DNA of 64,000 bases from Rhodoferax sp. (GTDB lineage: Bacteria > Pseudomonadota > Gammaproteobacteria > Burkholderiales > Burkholderiaceae_C), in NCBI RefSeq assembly GCF_030646845.1, contig NZ_JAUSLE010000063.1, positions 145,974-209,973 of the forward strand. Direction: 5' to 3'. The first letter of the stretch is position 1. Each line of letters opens with the position of its first letter. The position numbers and the translations under genes were made by a program. Below, in pieces: positions 61,799 to 64,000 of this stretch. The notes beneath the pieces were generated by a model. The model saw only the letters and a program-made list of their open reading frames with translations, had not been told where the DNA came from and did no database searches.

Positions 61799-64000
61799 CA
61801 CATGAAATCTTCCACGGCCGCACCGTCCATTCCGCTTTGTGCAAATTCCAGCGCGGTGTCCAGCGCCTCCATGAAATCATTGACCCTGATCGGCTTGGTG
61901 AGATAGCGGAAGAATCCGACCTCCAGACCCCTCACAATGTCACGGGGCATGGCGTTGGCACTCAGTGCCATGACCGGGATGTGCCGGGTGGCAGGATCTT
62001 CACGCAGAATTTTCAGCGCCTCAATGCCGCTGATGCCAGGCAGGTTGATGTCCATCAGAATGACGTCAGGCTTATGAATGCGCGCCAGCGCGATCCCGCG
62101 CAAGCCATCCCCCGCACTCAACAAGCGCATGTCGGGACGACGCTCGATAAGTTGCTCAACCAGCTGCATATTGGCCCGGTTGTCTTCGACATACAGCAGG
62201 GTGCGCAGCGCCATGCCATCATGCACCCGTGCGCGCAGCATCGCCGTCGGTCCGTCCATATCGGGGGGGAGCTGCAATGCGGCCGCCTGGTTCAGTTCAA
62301 TCCAGAACACGCTGCCGACACCGACAATGCTTTGCACACCAATTTCACCCTCCATCAGCTCCACCAGCCGCTTGCTCACCACCAGGCCGATGCCGGTGCC
62401 TTCTTCGGCGCCCGCCTCTTGTCCGAGCCGGTTGAACGGCTGGAACAGCTGGGCGAGTTTGTCCGCCGACAATCCTTCCCCGCTGTCCTGCACACTGATG
62501 CGCAGACGCTGTGCGGTCACCGCGCGGCACGTCACTTCGACCGTGCCGCCCGGGCGGTTGTACTTGATCGCGTTGGACAGCAGGTTCACCAGCACCTGTT
62601 TCAGCCGGGTCCGGTCAGCGCTGACAACGTACGGGCCATCGAACTTCGGAAAACTGACGTGAATGCCGCCTTTTTGGGCCTGCGGTTCGATCATGGCCTC
62701 GCAATCGAGCAGCAGTTCGGGCAGGGACATCGGCTCCAGCGACAGCGACAGCTTGCCGGACTCGATCAGGGCGAGATCGAGGATTTCGTTGATCAACTCC
62801 AGCAAATACCAGCCAGCATGGAGAATCTGGCCGATGCTGGCCTTCTGGGTGGGCGTGGGCTGGGGTGAGCCCGAATCCATGAGCTGGGCAAAGCCGAGGA
62901 TCGCATTGAGCGGCGAGCGCAATTCGTGGCTCATGCTGGAGAGAAAATCCGATTTGGCGAGATTGGCTTTTTCCGCCACGAATCTGGCGCTCTCCAGCTC
63001 GACGTTCTTTTCCTGCAGCACCTGATCAAGAAGTTTGCGCTCGGTAACGTCCCGCGCAGCGGCGAACACGCCCTGCAGCTTGCGGTCGCGGTCGTAGAAG
63101 GTGGTCGCGTTATAGGACACCACCGTCTCCTTGCCGTCCCTGGCGCGCGCGGTGAGCTCGTAATTGGTGACCTTCTTTTCGCTCAGCACCAGTTTGATGC
63201 CCGCCTCGGCCCGCTCCGGGTCGGTGAAGTAATCCTTGAACGGCGCGCCGATCAGTTCGTCACGCGTGCAACCGGTGAGTGCCTCCATCTGCTTGTTGAC
63301 GTCGGTGATGATGCCCGCTGGATCGGTGGTCATGATCGCGTCGATGTTGGATTCGATCAGGGACCGGGTGTAGAACTGCTGGTCACGCAGGCGTTGGTCG
63401 AGCTTTTTCTGTTCTGCTTCGACCTCCTTGCGCGCGGTGTTGTCCGTGCCGATCAGCAGGTAGCCGATGATGGCATTGTGATCATCGCGCAGCGCCGTGA
63501 CGGACACGACGGCCGGAAAGCGACTGCCATCCTCGCGGATATAGGTCAGCTCGTAGATGTCCTCGATGCCGCGCGAAGCCTTGAACACCAGCGCCTCGAA
63601 GCCCGGCTCGATCTGGGTTCCGAGTTCGGCACTCAACGTCTTGGCACGTGCGATCACTTCCTGCGGATCCGAAATGTCGGCCGGGGTGATCTTGTTCATC
63701 ACATCGGCGGCCAAGTAGCCCAGCATGCGCTCGGCGCCGACGTTGAAAATCTGGATGACGCCCTTGGCGTCCGTGGCGATGCTCGAAAAATTGGCGCTGT
63801 TAAAAATCGCGCTCTGCAGGGCCCCGGCCTTGAGCAGCGCTTCCTCGGCCTGCTTGCGCGCGGTATTGTCGGTGCCGATCAACAGGTAGCCGATGATGAC
63901 GTTTTGAGCGTCGCGCAGCGCCGTGACCGACACCACCGCCGGAAAGCGGCTGCCGTCCTTGCGGATGTAGGTCAGCTCGTAGATGTCCTCGATGCCGCGC
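61798..64000 (-). CDS. Hybrid sensor histidine kinase with tandem PAS domains (5' end beyond window)
   Basis: The frame is open to the end of the window, so at least 733 codons belong to this protein and its N-terminus is missing. In order it shows near-identical PAS-type units of 142 residues (each ending RGIEDIYELTYIR then VVSVTALRD...IIGYLLIGTDNTARK), a further PAS (IDAIMTTDPAGIITDV) and a histidine kinase with SHELRSPLNAILGFAQLM. An ATPase follows (NLLSNAIKYNRPGG, EEGTGIGLVVSKR), then a C-terminal receiver (DVILMDINLPGISG). No membrane helix is visible in the part seen. It is followed directly by the two response regulators. Confidence 0.9.
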   Translation of the reverse strand, partial: RGIEDIYELTYIRKDGSRFPAVVSVTALRDAQNVIIGYLLIGTDNTARKQAEEALLKAGALQSAIFNSANFSSIATDAKGVIQIFNVGAERMLGYLAADVMNKITPADISDPQEVIARAKTLSAELGTQIEPGFEALVFKASRGIEDIYELTYIREDGSRFPAVVSVTALRDDHNAIIGYLLIGTDNTARKEVEAEQKKLDQRLRDQQFYTRSLIESNIDAIMTTDPAGIITDVNKQMEALTGCTRDELIGAPFKDYFTDPERAEAGIKLVLSEKKVTNYELTARARDGKETVVSYNATTFYDRDRKLQGVFAAARDVTERKLLDQVLQEKNVELESARFVAEKANLAKSDFLSSMSHELRSPLNAILGFAQLMDSGSPQPTPTQKASIGQILHAGWYLLELINEILDLALIESGKLSLSLEPMSLPELLLDCEAMIEPQAQKGGIHVSFPKFDGPYVVSADRTRLKQVLVNLLSNAIKYNRPGGTVEVTCRAVTAQRLRISVQDSGEGLSADKLAQLFQPFNRLGQEAGAEEGTGIGLVVSKRLVELMEGEIGVQSIVGVGSVFWIELNQAAALQLPPDMDGPTAMLRARVHDGMALRTLLYVEDNRANMQLVEQLIERRPDMRLLSAGDGLRGIALARIHKPDVILMDINLPGISGIEALKILREDPATRHIPVMALSANAMPRDIVRGLEVGFFRYLTKPIRVNDFMEALDTALEFAQSGMDGAAVEDFM

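Overview
The window looks like chromosomal DNA of a betaproteobacterium of the family Comamonadaceae (order Burkholderiales; Rhodoferax/Polaromonas-like). The evidence is the high GC content, the H-NS variant, the argB/slmA neighbourhood, the phasin and PHA-system proteins, two Bug-type (TTT) binding proteins, and a dispersed short repeat of a kind I associate with this family. The placement is by inference, not by a marker gene. Most of the first 38.7 kb is on the minus strand.

Region 1 (1-11.4 kb) is fatty-acid degradation. It holds a fadE-like acyl-CoA dehydrogenase, a DUF2147 protein, a FadN-type hydroxyacyl-CoA dehydrogenase/enoyl-CoA hydratase and a thiolase, ending in a clear terminator. 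A second operon follows with a thioesterase, two SDRs, an HCCA-isomerase-like protein and an enoyl-CoA hydratase, flanked by TetR regulators. Region 2 (11.4-15.3 kb) carries slmA, a TctD/TctE-like two-component system and argB.

Region 3 (15.4-36.6 kb) is a surface-polysaccharide (O-antigen type) locus. It encodes dTDP-rhamnose synthesis (rmlBDAC), a Wzz-type chain-length protein, a dTDP-3-amino-3,6-dideoxyhexose branch (FdtA/B/C type), Wzx, two glycosyltransferases, Wzy, the UDP-L-FucNAc pathway (fnlA/B/C) with a WbuB-type transferase, a short sugar-phosphate transferase, an H-NS-family protein and a WbpM/PglF-type dehydratase. The wzx-to-wzy block is strikingly AT-rich and was probably acquired. 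The locus is scarred: there is a nonsense/frameshifted vapBC pair, a 40-codon remnant joining a ManC start to a fucose-synthase end, an AlbA_2-like fragment, and a sugar epimerase that has lost its nucleotide-binding start and an internal block.

Region 4 (36.7-46.1 kb) gathers genes for neutral-lipid and PHA storage: a two-domain fatty-acyl reductase-like SDR, a PhaF-like phasin, a patatin lipase, a TetR regulator, a TPR protein, a wax ester synthase/DGAT, an acyl-CoA-binding protein and a PHA-system protein, plus an aminopeptidase lipoprotein and a DUF1840 protein. Region 5 (46.1-57.6 kb) has two orphan Bug-type binding proteins, then a complete branched-chain-amino-acid-type ABC transporter interleaved with two acyl/aryl-CoA ligases, under a divergent Crp-family regulator. 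Region 6 (57.7-64 kb) holds an RluF-type pseudouridine synthase, an alpha/beta hydrolase, and a hybrid histidine kinase followed by two sister response regulators; the kinase runs off the end of the window.

The most unusual observation is a family of seven short repeats of about 48 bp scattered through the window. Three are intergenic and four lie inside genes, in the same orientation and the same reading frame, adding a similar peptide each time. This resembles the Rickettsia palindromic elements in behaviour, not in sequence.
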